From positions 124,001 to 188,000 of the forward strand of contig NZ_MZMU01000015.1 of NCBI RefSeq assembly GCF_004123835.1: a stretch of 64,000 nt of DNA. Reading direction: 5' to 3'. The stretch comes from Rhizobium leguminosarum (lineage in GTDB: Bacteria; Pseudomonadota; Alphaproteobacteria; Rhizobiales; Rhizobiaceae). A program made the position numbers and the translations under genes. Under the pieces are notes generated by a model, which saw nothing but the letters and a program-made list of their open reading frames with translations, was not told where the DNA came from and made no database searches. Below are positions 1 to 6,894 of this stretch, piece after piece; positions within the stretch are counted from its first letter, which is position 1; the number at the start of each line of letters is the position of its first letter.

Positions 1-279
1 ATCCTTTGCCTGCCCTCCGGCATTCATGGCTGGGACATGGACATGTCGAAACCGCTGTCGCCCGAAAATTTTCGTCGGGTGCTGGATGAGGCCGCCGATA
101 TCGAGGTTCTGCTCGTCGGTACCGGAACCGAGCTTCGCCGTCTGCCCGAGGAATTGAGGCTGGCGCTGAAGTCGCGCGGCATCTCCTCCGATCCGATGAG
201 CACCGGGGCTGCAGTGCGCACCTTCAACATCATGCTCGCCGAGCAACGTGCCGTCGCCGCGGCGTTGATTGCGGTCTGA
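1..279 (+). CDS. Mth938-like domain protein, 3' part (start lies before the window)
   Basis: The reading frame is already open at base 1 and its first residues (ILCLPSGIHGWD) have no start upstream inside the window, so the gene is cut by the window edge. About 92 residues remain. The segment LLVGTGTELRRLPEEL, followed by a short GISSDPMSTGAAVRTFNIMLAE stretch split around the conserved Ser/Met region, is typical of the Mth938-like (DUF498) fold found in small bacterial proteins and in the complex I assembly factor NDUFAF3. It is followed after 2 bases by a squalene/phytoene-synthase-like gene, whose mitochondrial relative NDUFAF6 is also a complex I assembly factor, so a shared role in respiratory complex assembly is plausible but inferred. 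Confidence 0.8.
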   Translation: MLCLPSGIHGWDMDMSKPLSPENFRRVLDEAADIEVLLVGTGTELRRLPEELRLALKSRGISSDPMSTGAAVRTFNIMLAEQRAVAAALIAV

Positions 280-281
280 CG

Positions 282-1139
282 ATGACTGAAGCGCATATTG
301 CGACCAACCAGGACATCTGCCTGGCGATGCTGCGTGACAGCGACCGCGACCGCTATCTCGCCTGTCTGCTGTCGCCGGAGGAAAAGCGCGGCGCGCTCGC
401 AGCTCTTTACGCCTTCAATGCCGAGCTTGCCCGCATCCGCGATCTCGTCCACGAGCCGTTGCCCGGTGAGGTGCGGCTGCAATATTGGCACGATCTTCTG
501 GAAGGCAGCGCACACGGCTCGACGGCGGCCAATCCCGTCGCCGCAGCGCTTCTGATCGCCATCGAAACGCACCGCCTGCCGCGCAAGACGCTGATCGACA
601 TGATCGAGGCCCGTACCTTCGATCTCTATGACGACCCCATGGAGACACGTCTTTCGCTTGAAGGCTATGCCGGCGAAACGGCATCGGCGCTGATCCAGCT
701 CGCAAGCCTGGTGCTTTCGCCGGAGGAGGCCGCACGCTCGGCCGACGCCGCCGGCCATGCCGGCGTCGCCCAGGCGGTCGCCGGGCTGTTGCTGTTAATG
801 CCGCTGCATCGCCGCCGCGGCCAGGTCTATATTCCGCTGCAGATCCTGTCCGCCACCGGTCTCGACCGCGATGCCTTCCTCACCGGCGAAGACAGGCCGC
901 GCATCTCTGCCGCCATCGAGGCTTTCGCCGGCCTCGGTCGCGAACATCTGGCAAAGGCGAGGGCGGCGGGGCCGATTGCGCCGGCTGTCTTTCCAGCCTT
1001 CCTGCCGGCGACGCTTGCCGAACCGGTGCTCGTCAAGGCGCAGAAACGCGGCGCCTTGCTGCTCGACCGGTCGCTGCAGCCGCCGCAGTGGCGCCGCCAG
1101 CTGCGGATGGGGCTGGCTGCAGCACGCCGAAAAATCTGA
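282..1139 (+). CDS. Squalene/phytoene synthase family protein (NDUFAF6-like)
   Basis: A 285-residue soluble protein of the trans-isoprenyl diphosphate synthase (head-to-head) family. Recognisable segments are the N-terminal DRDRYLACLLSPEEKRGAL, the helix ALYAFNAELARIRDLV and WHDLL, and a GVAQAVAGLLLLMP segment. The classical DXXXD metal-binding motifs of true phytoene synthases are weak, as in the NDUFAF6-like subgroup, so catalytic isoprenoid synthesis is uncertain. ATG follows the stop of the Mth938-like gene by 2 bases, indicating translational coupling. The pairing with an NDUFAF3-like gene supports an assembly-factor role over carotenoid synthesis; no other carotenoid gene is near. Confidence 0.75.
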   Translation: MTEAHIATNQDICLAMLRDSDRDRYLACLLSPEEKRGALAALYAFNAELARIRDLVHEPLPGEVRLQYWHDLLEGSAHGSTAANPVAAALLIAIETHRLPRKTLIDMIEARTFDLYDDPMETRLSLEGYAGETASALIQLASLVLSPEEAARSADAAGHAGVAQAVAGLLLLMPLHRRRGQVYIPLQILSATGLDRDAFLTGEDRPRISAAIEAFAGLGREHLAKARAAGPIAPAVFPAFLPATLAEPVLVKAQKRGALLLDRSLQPPQWRRQLRMGLAAARRKI

Positions 1140-1210
1140 TATCGGTCAAATTCGCGCAAGTCTCGCGCGTTACAAGGCTTCCACCGCTACCCTTTGAACG
1201 GAGACTCGGC

Positions 1211-1678
1211 GTGGGCATTATCGTCTGGTGCGTTCTTTTCGCCATCGTCATTTTCTTTGCTTTCGTGGCAACGCGGATGGCCGCGCAAAACAAGGAAGAT
1301 GGCCTGCATGACACGGGCCTCGCCATCATCGAATTCGGCCGCGCCTTTCCGAACGAGGCGATCCGTCAGTTGCAGGCGACGGAAAATGGCCAGGCCGTTT
1401 TTGTGCGCCTGCACGACAACAAGGCCGGCTTCATGCGCAACATGTCGCGCCATTTCTCCTGCCACCTGATCGAGCCGGGTCGGGTGCGCGTCGTCGGCTC
1501 GGAAACGGGCAGGGGACTGCTGATCGATTTTCTCGAGGCACCTCATCACAACGGCGATTTCGAATTCGCTTCCGCCAAGGAGGCCTCGGAGGTTTCGCTC
1601 TGGCTGCTCGGCAATTATATCGCCGAGCCGGATAAGGACCTGCCGTCCGGCAATATTTCGGCGGCAAACAAGCAGTAA
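1211..1678 (+). CDS. Membrane-anchored protein of unknown function
   Basis: About 155 residues. I chose the GTG at 1211 because it has a GGAG ribosome-binding site at 1200-1203 and places a hydrophobic helix (IIVWCVLFAIVIFFAFVATRM) at the very N-terminus; a longer frame opens at 1088 but would overlap the upstream gene and add a non-conserved leader. After the single membrane anchor there is a soluble domain of about 125 residues with alternating beta-strand-like patterns (AVFVRLHDNKAGFMRN, RVRVVGSETGRGLLIDFLE). I do not recognise a named family. It lies 70 bases after the synthase-like gene and could belong to the same transcript. Confidence 0.65.
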   Translation: MGIIVWCVLFAIVIFFAFVATRMAAQNKEDGLHDTGLAIIEFGRAFPNEAIRQLQATENGQAVFVRLHDNKAGFMRNMSRHFSCHLIEPGRVRVVGSETGRGLLIDFLEAPHHNGDFEFASAKEASEVSLWLLGNYIAEPDKDLPSGNISAANKQ

Positions 1679-1679
1679 T

Positions 1680-1783
1680 GCATGTCGCCCAAACGTATGC
1701 AGCGGTTTTGGAAGGACGACATGCCTAAAAGCAAAGACTTCAAGCGGGTCGCATGGCCGGGGTCGATGCGACGCGCTTGAAAA
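1680..1783. repeat. Two-palindrome intergenic repeat, RIME-like (copy A)
   Basis: Two adjacent imperfect palindromes between convergent genes. The first has arms GCATGTCG (1680-1687) and CGACATGC (1717-1724) around a core with GCAGCGGTTTTG. The second has arms around CAAGCGGGTCGCAT and ATGCGACGCGCTTG (1741-1779). The same architecture and core recur at 30326-30428. This matches the description of Rhizobium intergenic mosaic elements. Confidence 0.75.
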
Positions 1784-1789
1784 CGCCGA

Positions 1790-3223
1790 TCAGGCGTTTT
1801 CGGCAAGCGTCGATTCTTGACCGAGCCAGGCCGCGCAGTCGGCAAGCGCGCGGCGTGCGATCAGCTGTCGCTTCATGATCGTCTTGTCCTTGCCGCGGAA
1901 GCGCTTGACGCCTTCGGGTTTGACGATCAAACCCGGCTGGAGCTCCGGAAACAGCCCGAAATTGATGTTCATCGGCTGGAACGATCGTTTGCCCGGCTCC
2001 TCGTCGGTGACGAGGTGCCCACCGGTGATATGACCAAGCAGCGAACCGAGCGCCGTCGTCGCCGGCGGTAGCGAAATCGCCTCACCCTTGCGTTCGGCGG
2101 CGGCGAAACGCCCGGCCATCAGCCCGACGCTGGCGCTTTCCACATATCCCTCACAGCCGGTGATCTGGCCGGCAAAGCGCAGGCCGGGCCGCGATTTCAG
2201 CGTCAGCGACGGATCGAGCAGGGTGGGGGAGTTGATATAGGTGTTGCGGTGCAGACCGCCGAGACGGGCAAATTCCGCATTTTCGAGACCCGGGATCATC
2301 CGGAAGATATCCGCCTGCGCGCCATATTTCAGCTTCGTCTGGAAGCCGACCATATTGTAGAGGGTGCCGAGCGCATTGTCCTGCCGCAGCTGCACGACGG
2401 CATAGGCCTTGACCGTCGGATTATGCGCGTTCGTCAGCCCCATCGGCTTCATCGGTCCGTGGCGCAAAGTCTCGCGGCCGCGTTCGGCCATCACCTCGAT
2501 CGGCAGGCAGCCGTCGAAATAAGGCGTGCCCTCCCATTCCTTGAAACCGACCGTGTCGCCTGATATCAGCGCGTCGACGAAGGCATTGTACTGCGCCTCG
2601 TCCATCGGGCAGTTGATGTAATCCTTGCCAGTGCCGCCGGGGCCGACCTTGTCGTAGCGCGACTGATACCAGCAGATATCCATGTCGATGCTCTCGCGGT
2701 AGACGATCGGTGCGATAGCGTCGAAGAAGGCGAGCGAATCCTCGCCGGTTTCCGTCTGGATGGCGCTCGCGAGCGACGGCGCCGTCAACGGTCCGGTGGC
2801 AACGATGGCAAGATCCCAGTCCTTAGGCGGCAGGCCGGTGATCTCTTCACGCACGACAGTGATGAGCGGATGGTCATGGACCGCCTTGGTCACCGTCTCG
2901 GAGAAGCCGTCGCGATCGACGGCGAGCGCACCGCCGGCCGGTACCTGGCATCGGTCGGCAGCGGCCATGATCAGTGAGCCCGCCATGCGCATCTCGGCAT
3001 GGATGACGCCGACGGCATTGCTGGTCGCATCGTCGGACCGGAAGGAGTTGGAGCAGACGAGTTCGGCAAGGCCGTCGGTCTTGTGTGCATCCGTGCCGCG
3101 CACCCCGCGCATTTCATGCAGGATGACCGGAACGCCGGAACTGGCGATCTGCCAGGCGGCTTCCGAACCGGCAAGCCCGCCGCCGACGACGTGGATAGGG
3201 GAATAGGAGGAGATCGTGTTCAT
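1790..3223 (-). CDS. trmFO: Methylenetetrahydrofolate--tRNA-(uracil-5-)-methyltransferase TrmFO
   Basis: A 477-residue flavoprotein that makes ribothymidine at position 54 of tRNA using methylene-tetrahydrofolate and FADH2, acting in the cytoplasm. The N-terminus has the dinucleotide-binding motif VVGGGLAGSEAAW, followed by the GidA/TrmFO-type ELVCSNSFRSD segment. Later conserved parts are TGCEGYVESA and GSLLGHITGGHL, which distinguish TrmFO from MnmG. The length matches the family. ATG at 3223 has the FAD motif starting about 12 residues in. The 47-residue DUF1127 gene upstream is separated by a terminator, so trmFO probably has its own promoter in 3224-3270. Confidence 0.97.
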   Translation of the reverse strand: MNTISSYSPIHVVGGGLAGSEAAWQIASSGVPVILHEMRGVRGTDAHKTDGLAELVCSNSFRSDDATSNAVGVIHAEMRMAGSLIMAAADRCQVPAGGALAVDRDGFSETVTKAVHDHPLITVVREEITGLPPKDWDLAIVATGPLTAPSLASAIQTETGEDSLAFFDAIAPIVYRESIDMDICWYQSRYDKVGPGGTGKDYINCPMDEAQYNAFVDALISGDTVGFKEWEGTPYFDGCLPIEVMAERGRETLRHGPMKPMGLTNAHNPTVKAYAVVQLRQDNALGTLYNMVGFQTKLKYGAQADIFRMIPGLENAEFARLGGLHRNTYINSPTLLDPSLTLKSRPGLRFAGQITGCEGYVESASVGLMAGRFAAAERKGEAISLPPATTALGSLLGHITGGHLVTDEEPGKRSFQPMNINFGLFPELQPGLIVKPEGVKRFRGKDKTIMKRQLIARRALADCAAWLGQESTLAENA

Positions 3224-3270
3224 TCCGGGCTGATACCATGTCGGCAGGTGCGATCCAACACCCTGGAATC

Positions 3271-3294
3271 AAAAACGGCGCCCTCAGGCGCCGT
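3271..3294 (-). terminator. Rho-independent terminator of the first DUF1127 gene
   Basis: On the minus strand an 8-bp perfect GC-rich stem (ACGGCGCC, loop TGAG, GGCGCCGT; 3294-3275) is followed by TTTT (3274-3271). It lies between the DUF1127 gene and trmFO. Confidence 0.75.
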
Positions 3295-3316
3295 CTTGGA
3301 AGCATCGCGCCCGCTA

Positions 3317-3460
3317 TTAGCGGAACGAGCGGGATGCGATATTCCGGATGTCGTAACGGCTGACGCCGATATCGGACAGGGTCTGGTTGGAAAGGCCGCC
3401 GAGTTCATTGAGCGTACGACGGTAGCTGAGCCAGCTTCTTGCAATGCGGATCGGGTTCAT
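3317..3460 (-). CDS. Small DUF1127 protein (47 aa), copy 1
   Basis: Begins MNPIRIARSWLSYRRTLNEL and ends with the SRYDIRNIASRSFR segment: the DUF1127 (YjiS-like) signature of about 45 residues, rich in Arg, with the central LSNQTLSDIGVSR turn. It is short enough to be missed by routine gene calling. Members in Rhodobacter and Agrobacterium are linked to RNA turnover, phosphate and carbon physiology, and can be RNA-binding; function here is not shown. A terminator follows at 3294-3271. A 13-bp motif (TTGTGCAGTGCAA, 3541-3553) lies 80 bases upstream and is repeated before the small-RNA candidate at 4534-4546, suggesting a common regulator. Confidence 0.9.
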   Translation of the reverse strand: MNPIRIARSWLSYRRTLNELGGLSNQTLSDIGVSRYDIRNIASRSFR

Positions 3461-3540
3461 TGTCTTCTTCCTATGTCCGCGGGACGGCGGGATCGCCTAT
3501 CTCTCTGCGGTTGATGTTTATATAGGCGAGAACCGTCCGA

Positions 3541-3553
3541 TTGTGCAGTGCAA
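3541..3553 (-). promoter_or_regulatory. Candidate LysR-type operator shared with the small RNA
   Basis: TTGTGCAGTGCAA, identical to 4534-4546. It fits the loose T-N11-A pattern of LysR-type boxes, and a partial copy TTGTGCA is at 3576-3582. In Brucella and Agrobacterium the LysR regulator VtlR (LsrB) controls DUF1127 genes and small RNAs; assigning this motif to that regulator is inference. Confidence 0.4.
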
Positions 3554-3670
3554 ATAAAAGGCGTCTGCCATGCAATTGTGCACTATGATGCTCGACAATT
3601 AGGCGGTGAATATTTTTTGAGCGAGCTAATCAACCGGAAAAACATGCAACCGCAGCGGCCACCACTTGCA

Positions 3671-3707
3671 GACAAAAGAAAACGCCCGCTGTGGGTACAG
3701 CGGGCGT
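3671..3707 (-). terminator. Rho-independent terminator of the second DUF1127 gene
   Basis: On the minus strand a perfect 11-bp stem AACGCCCGCTG / CAGCGGGCGTT with a 6-base loop (3707-3680) is followed by TTCTTTTG (3679-3672). It lies 46 bases after the stop codon of the DUF1127 gene. Confidence 0.85.
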
Positions 3708-3752
3708 TGATCGAGAACAATCGCGCTTGGGAGGAACAGCGATCGCCTTGAA

Positions 3753-3899
3753 TTAGCGGGAAGAAGCCTCACGGGCAACGCGATGGATGTCCGAACGGTC
3801 GATGCCGAGATCGTGCAATTCGCGGTTGGTCATGCGGCCGAGTTCCGTGATGGTCTGACGATACTTGCGCCAGTTATTGAAAGAGCGAGAGAAGTTCAT
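3753..3899 (-). CDS. Small DUF1127 protein (48 aa), copy 2
   Basis: Begins MNFSRSFNNWRKYRQTITEL and continues with GRMTNRELHDLGIDRSDIHR, a textbook DUF1127 domain (helix, conserved L-x-D-[IL]-G-[IV]-x-R turn, second helix). It is a paralogue of copy 1 with the same strand and about 300 bases away; both have their own terminators, so they are separate transcripts rather than an operon. The upstream region on this strand (3900-4062) contains TTGAGCATTGCATACC but not the exact 13-bp motif of copy 1. Function is unknown; families of this kind are often stress-induced and partnered with small RNAs, one of which may be at 4322-4510. Confidence 0.92.
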   Translation of the reverse strand: MNFSRSFNNWRKYRQTITELGRMTNRELHDLGIDRSDIHRVAREASSR

Positions 3900-4321
3900 G
3901 TTAAGCCCCTTTCCGAGGGTTTCAATCGCCAGCAGCCACCGATCGGCGCTGACCTCTATTTGATGACCGGAATATATGTTGCGACGCGAAAGAGTAAAAC
4001 AGCCAAGTTTTCAGATCACCTATGCGAGGTATGCAATGCTCAAGCGGTATTTGACGCAGACTTACCGCTTTTTGGTCAACGAATAGGCAGAATGACTTTT
4101 GGGAAAGCAGTTGGTTTTGGAGGAACTAAGGGGATGCCGCCGCAGAAAAACGCTGCTTGCTCCGATGGTTCCGCCCGTCCATCCGCTGGAAAGCGGCGGA
4201 TCGGAAGTCGCCCATCTCTGCGCAGGGTCGGTGGCGCGCTGTGACGACAATGCGGCAGTAATGGCGCCACGCGACGAAAATCCTCTCACGGCCAAGGCTT
4301 TAATGAAGCTTTGGCTAAGCG
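3900..4321. other. Gene-free spacer between DUF1127 gene 2 and the small RNA
   Basis: No frame here has homologous-looking protein or a good ribosome-binding site. The part nearest 3900 should hold the promoter of the second DUF1127 gene. I see no other repeat or RNA structure. Confidence 0.5.
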
Positions 4322-4510
4322 AAAACGCCCGCCGGGGAGGATCCGGCGGGCGCGTTATGGTGACTGACAACTGGGAGGAGGAGTGTTGCCAGCCTATCGC
4401 AGCGCGCTGGGAGGAGGAGTGCGCGGCTACGAATCTCGTCACGGACAAGGCATCCGCGGGCGTCCGGCTGATGCCGGGCCGGGGCGCCATCCCCGTGCTT
4501 CGATGTGTTG
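4322..4510 (-). ncRNA. Candidate Cuckoo/CcsR-type small RNA with anti-Shine-Dalgarno loops
   Basis: On the minus strand two hairpins present the same 13-base loop ACTCCTCCTCCCA. Hairpin 1 has a 5-bp stem (4425-4403, GCGC core); hairpin 2 has an 8-bp stem CTGGCAAC / GTTGTCAG (4392-4364). They are followed by a 10-bp terminator hairpin CGCCCGCCGG / CCGGCGGGCG (4352-4326) whose own loop ATCCTCC is also anti-SD-like, ending in TTTT (4325-4322). A promoter-like pair is at 4546-4517, giving a start near 4510. Alphaproteobacterial Cuckoo (CcsR) RNAs have CCUCCUCCC loops and neighbour DUF1127 genes, as here. The 5' end is an estimate; the hairpins are seen directly. Confidence 0.75.
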
Positions 4511-4516
4511 ATCAAT

Positions 4517-4546
4517 AGTATGACTAATGAGTATTGTGCAGTGCAA
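4517..4546 (-). promoter_or_regulatory. Candidate promoter of the small RNA
   Basis: On the minus strand TTGCAC (4546-4541), an 18-base spacer and CATACT (4522-4517). The -35 element overlaps the 13-bp motif TTGTGCAGTGCAA (plus strand 4534-4546) that also precedes the first DUF1127 gene. Confidence 0.45.
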
Positions 4547-4762
4547 TAAATTCATGGGGGATATGCAAGAATCGCATACCTCTCCGTCCATAGGCTTATA
4601 GTAGCGTTTCTGACGTTAGCGGCCGGTTAACACTCGATACTATTTAGACCAATGAGGAACTTGTATATTTGTCGCAACAGCGTTTGCGGACACCCGTGCT
4701 GCGTCTATAACGGCGTGAGCCGCAGCGCCGCAGTCGGCGTTACGGAAATCGAGGGGTTGAGC

Positions 4763-5866
4763 ATGTATCGCGGCAGATTGGAGCGGGATCTCTCGCTCTG
4801 GGTGGGCAAGGGCCTGCTCGGGCAGGAAACGGCAGGTGCGCTTCTCGCCGAATATGACAGCCGCCCGGCAAGCTTCAGCCTCGGCAGGGTGCTGATGGCG
4901 CTGGCGGCGGTGCTGCTTGCAGCTGCCATTCTGCTGGTCGTCGCCTCCAACTGGGAAGCCATCCCGCGCCTGGTGCGCGTGGGGGGCATCCTTGCCCTGA
5001 TCTGGGTGGTGCATATCGCCGCCGCCCGGATGCTTGCCCGCGGTGCGACAGCCGCCGCAGGCGGCTTGCTGGTCATCGGCGCGATGAGTTTCGGCGGCGC
5101 CATCTCGCTGGTCGGGCAGATGTATCATCTCTCCGGCGACGAGCAGACGGTGATGTATCTGTGGTTCGCGATTGCGACGGTCTCGGCGATCCTGTTCCGT
5201 TCGGGCGCCGTGGCCGTCGTCGCCGGCTTCCTCTCCTGGGCGTCGTTTGCCGTCTATCTTGAGAATTACGACACGCATTGGATAGGGTTCGACCCCTGGA
5301 TGGCGCCGGTCATGGCGGTGATCGTCATCGGGCTGGTGCGGTATACCGGCGCCGAGCGGGCCCGCCACCTGGCCTATCTGCTGCTGATCGGCTGGCTTGC
5401 CTGGCTCTATACTCTTTATGAGGAGATCGCCGTGGCGCTTGCCTTTGCAATCGGCGGCATGGCGGCCTTCGTCCTGACGGCGTTGCCGCTCCGACCTATT
5501 GCCTCCTTGGTCAGAAGCGCCGGTGCGGCTCCTGCCTTCTACAGCTTCCTCGTCGCCGTAATCGGCTTCCTGCTGCTGCATATCGAGATCGAGGACGGCT
5601 GGGGGCTGGTGGTGCTCGGAGTGGCGACACTTGCCGCTTCCGTGCTGGCGATCGTCCTGCGTGGCAGGGATAATGGGGCGGTGCGATATCTCGCCTATAC
5701 GACCTTTGCCGCGGAGATGCTCTATCTCGCCTCCGTCACCGTCGGCTCGATCCTCGGCACGTCGAGCCTCTTCCTCTTCTCCGGTCTCGTGGTGGCACTT
5801 GTCGCCTGGATGGTCATCCGTCTCGAACGGCGTTTTTCGGCGAATGCACAGGGGGAGCGGGCATGA
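4763..5866 (+). CDS. DUF2157 domain-containing polytopic membrane protein
   Basis: A 367-residue protein. I chose ATG 4763 because DUF2157 starts right there (MYRGRLERDLSLWVGKGLL, a short cytoplasmic helix pair with the QETAGALLAEY segment); an upstream in-frame ATG at 4652 would add a leader unlike the family. About ten hydrophobic helices follow from residue 45, beginning ALAAVLLAAAILLVVASNW. The role of DUF2157 is unknown. The stop overlaps the start of the GDYXXLXY gene by 4 bases (ATGA), and this pairing is common in bacteria, so the two products probably act together in the inner membrane. Confidence 0.88.
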   Translation: MYRGRLERDLSLWVGKGLLGQETAGALLAEYDSRPASFSLGRVLMALAAVLLAAAILLVVASNWEAIPRLVRVGGILALIWVVHIAAARMLARGATAAAGGLLVIGAMSFGGAISLVGQMYHLSGDEQTVMYLWFAIATVSAILFRSGAVAVVAGFLSWASFAVYLENYDTHWIGFDPWMAPVMAVIVIGLVRYTGAERARHLAYLLLIGWLAWLYTLYEEIAVALAFAIGGMAAFVLTALPLRPIASLVRSAGAAPAFYSFLVAVIGFLLLHIEIEDGWGLVVLGVATLAASVLAIVLRGRDNGAVRYLAYTTFAAEMLYLASVTVGSILGTSSLFLFSGLVVALVAWMVIRLERRFSANAQGERA

Positions 5867-6453
5867 ACTCGTTCATGGCAAAGCTGCAATCCGGCAAGTT
5901 CTATCTGCTTTCGGCCATCATCGTCGCCGGTCTGCAGACCCTTATCCTCGGCACGATCATCCAGAGCCGGGCGTCGATCCTCAGCGATGGCGCCGAGGTG
6001 CTGCTGAAGACGGCGCCCGTCGATCCGCGCGATTTCCTGCGCGGCGATTATGTCGTCTTGAACTACGACATTTCCTCGGTGCCGGTGCAGACGGTCTCCG
6101 GCGGCATTCCGGCCGAGGCCGGCGAACGGGTGCTATGGGTCCGGCTGAAGAAGCAGGAGGACGGTTTCTGGACGGTGACCGAATCGTCCTTTCACGAACT
6201 GCCTCCGCAGCCGGAGAGCGTGATCCTGCGCAGCCAGCCGTTTTATAGTGGCGGACTTGCCGCCGGCGACAGCATGCGTGTCGAATACGGCATCGAGCGC
6301 TACTACGTTCCTGAAGGTGAGGGCAAGCCGATCGAGGAGGCCCGCAATGACGGCAACGTCGCCATCGCAGTGCGTGTCTCGCCTGATGGAAGCGCACAGA
6401 TCCGCAGCCTTCTCGTTGACGGCAAGCCGGTTTACGACGAGCCGCTTTACTGA
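5863..6453 (+). CDS. GDYXXLXY domain-containing membrane-anchored protein
   Basis: A 196-residue protein with one N-terminal hydrophobic helix (FYLLSAIIVAGLQTLILGTII, residues 14-34) and a periplasmic beta-rich domain. The family-defining motif is at residues 64-72 (GDYVVLNYD, preceded by VDPRDFLR). The conserved RYYVPEGEG segment is near residue 147. Start overlaps the DUF2157 stop by 4 bases, so the two are translationally coupled. Function is unknown; partner of the DUF2157 protein by constant neighbourhood. Confidence 0.88.
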   Translation: MNSFMAKLQSGKFYLLSAIIVAGLQTLILGTIIQSRASILSDGAEVLLKTAPVDPRDFLRGDYVVLNYDISSVPVQTVSGGIPAEAGERVLWVRLKKQEDGFWTVTESSFHELPPQPESVILRSQPFYSGGLAAGDSMRVEYGIERYYVPEGEGKPIEEARNDGNVAIAVRVSPDGSAQIRSLLVDGKPVYDEPLY

Positions 6454-6606
6454 TCCGACGGCACTTCGCAGGAGCGCGGCTCCAGGGCCGCAAGTCCGCT
6501 GTCATTTGCCGTTCATTTTTCCTTTGCCTCGACCAAATCGGGTGATATAGAGACGCCGCGCTCCGGAAGGCCTCATGCGCAGGCATAGGCATGCGGTTTT
6601 GTGAAC

Positions 6607-6691
<85 letters not shown>

Positions 6692-6894
6692 AGCTGTTTG
6701 CAGGCGGGAGACTGAAATCGGTTGGCTTAGGGCAGCCGAGAGTTGTCCCGAATACCCGGAAGCGAGTGCCGTTCCCCTTTGGGCGGAATGATACAGGAAT
6801 TGGGAAAAGCCACGCGCGGCAGGATCGCCGGCGTCGTGCTCATCGAAACGAACGGCGTCTGGGCACGGCCGCCACGAAATGAAGGTAGGAAGAC

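Noticed and set aside
3548..3751. A 67-codon plus-strand frame between the DUF1127 genes
   Set aside because: It contains the terminator hairpin of the second DUF1127 gene and lacks a ribosome-binding site.
4099..4518. A 139-codon plus-strand frame across the small RNA
   Set aside because: Low-complexity product explained by the repeated GGAGGAGGAG of the RNA; no domain.
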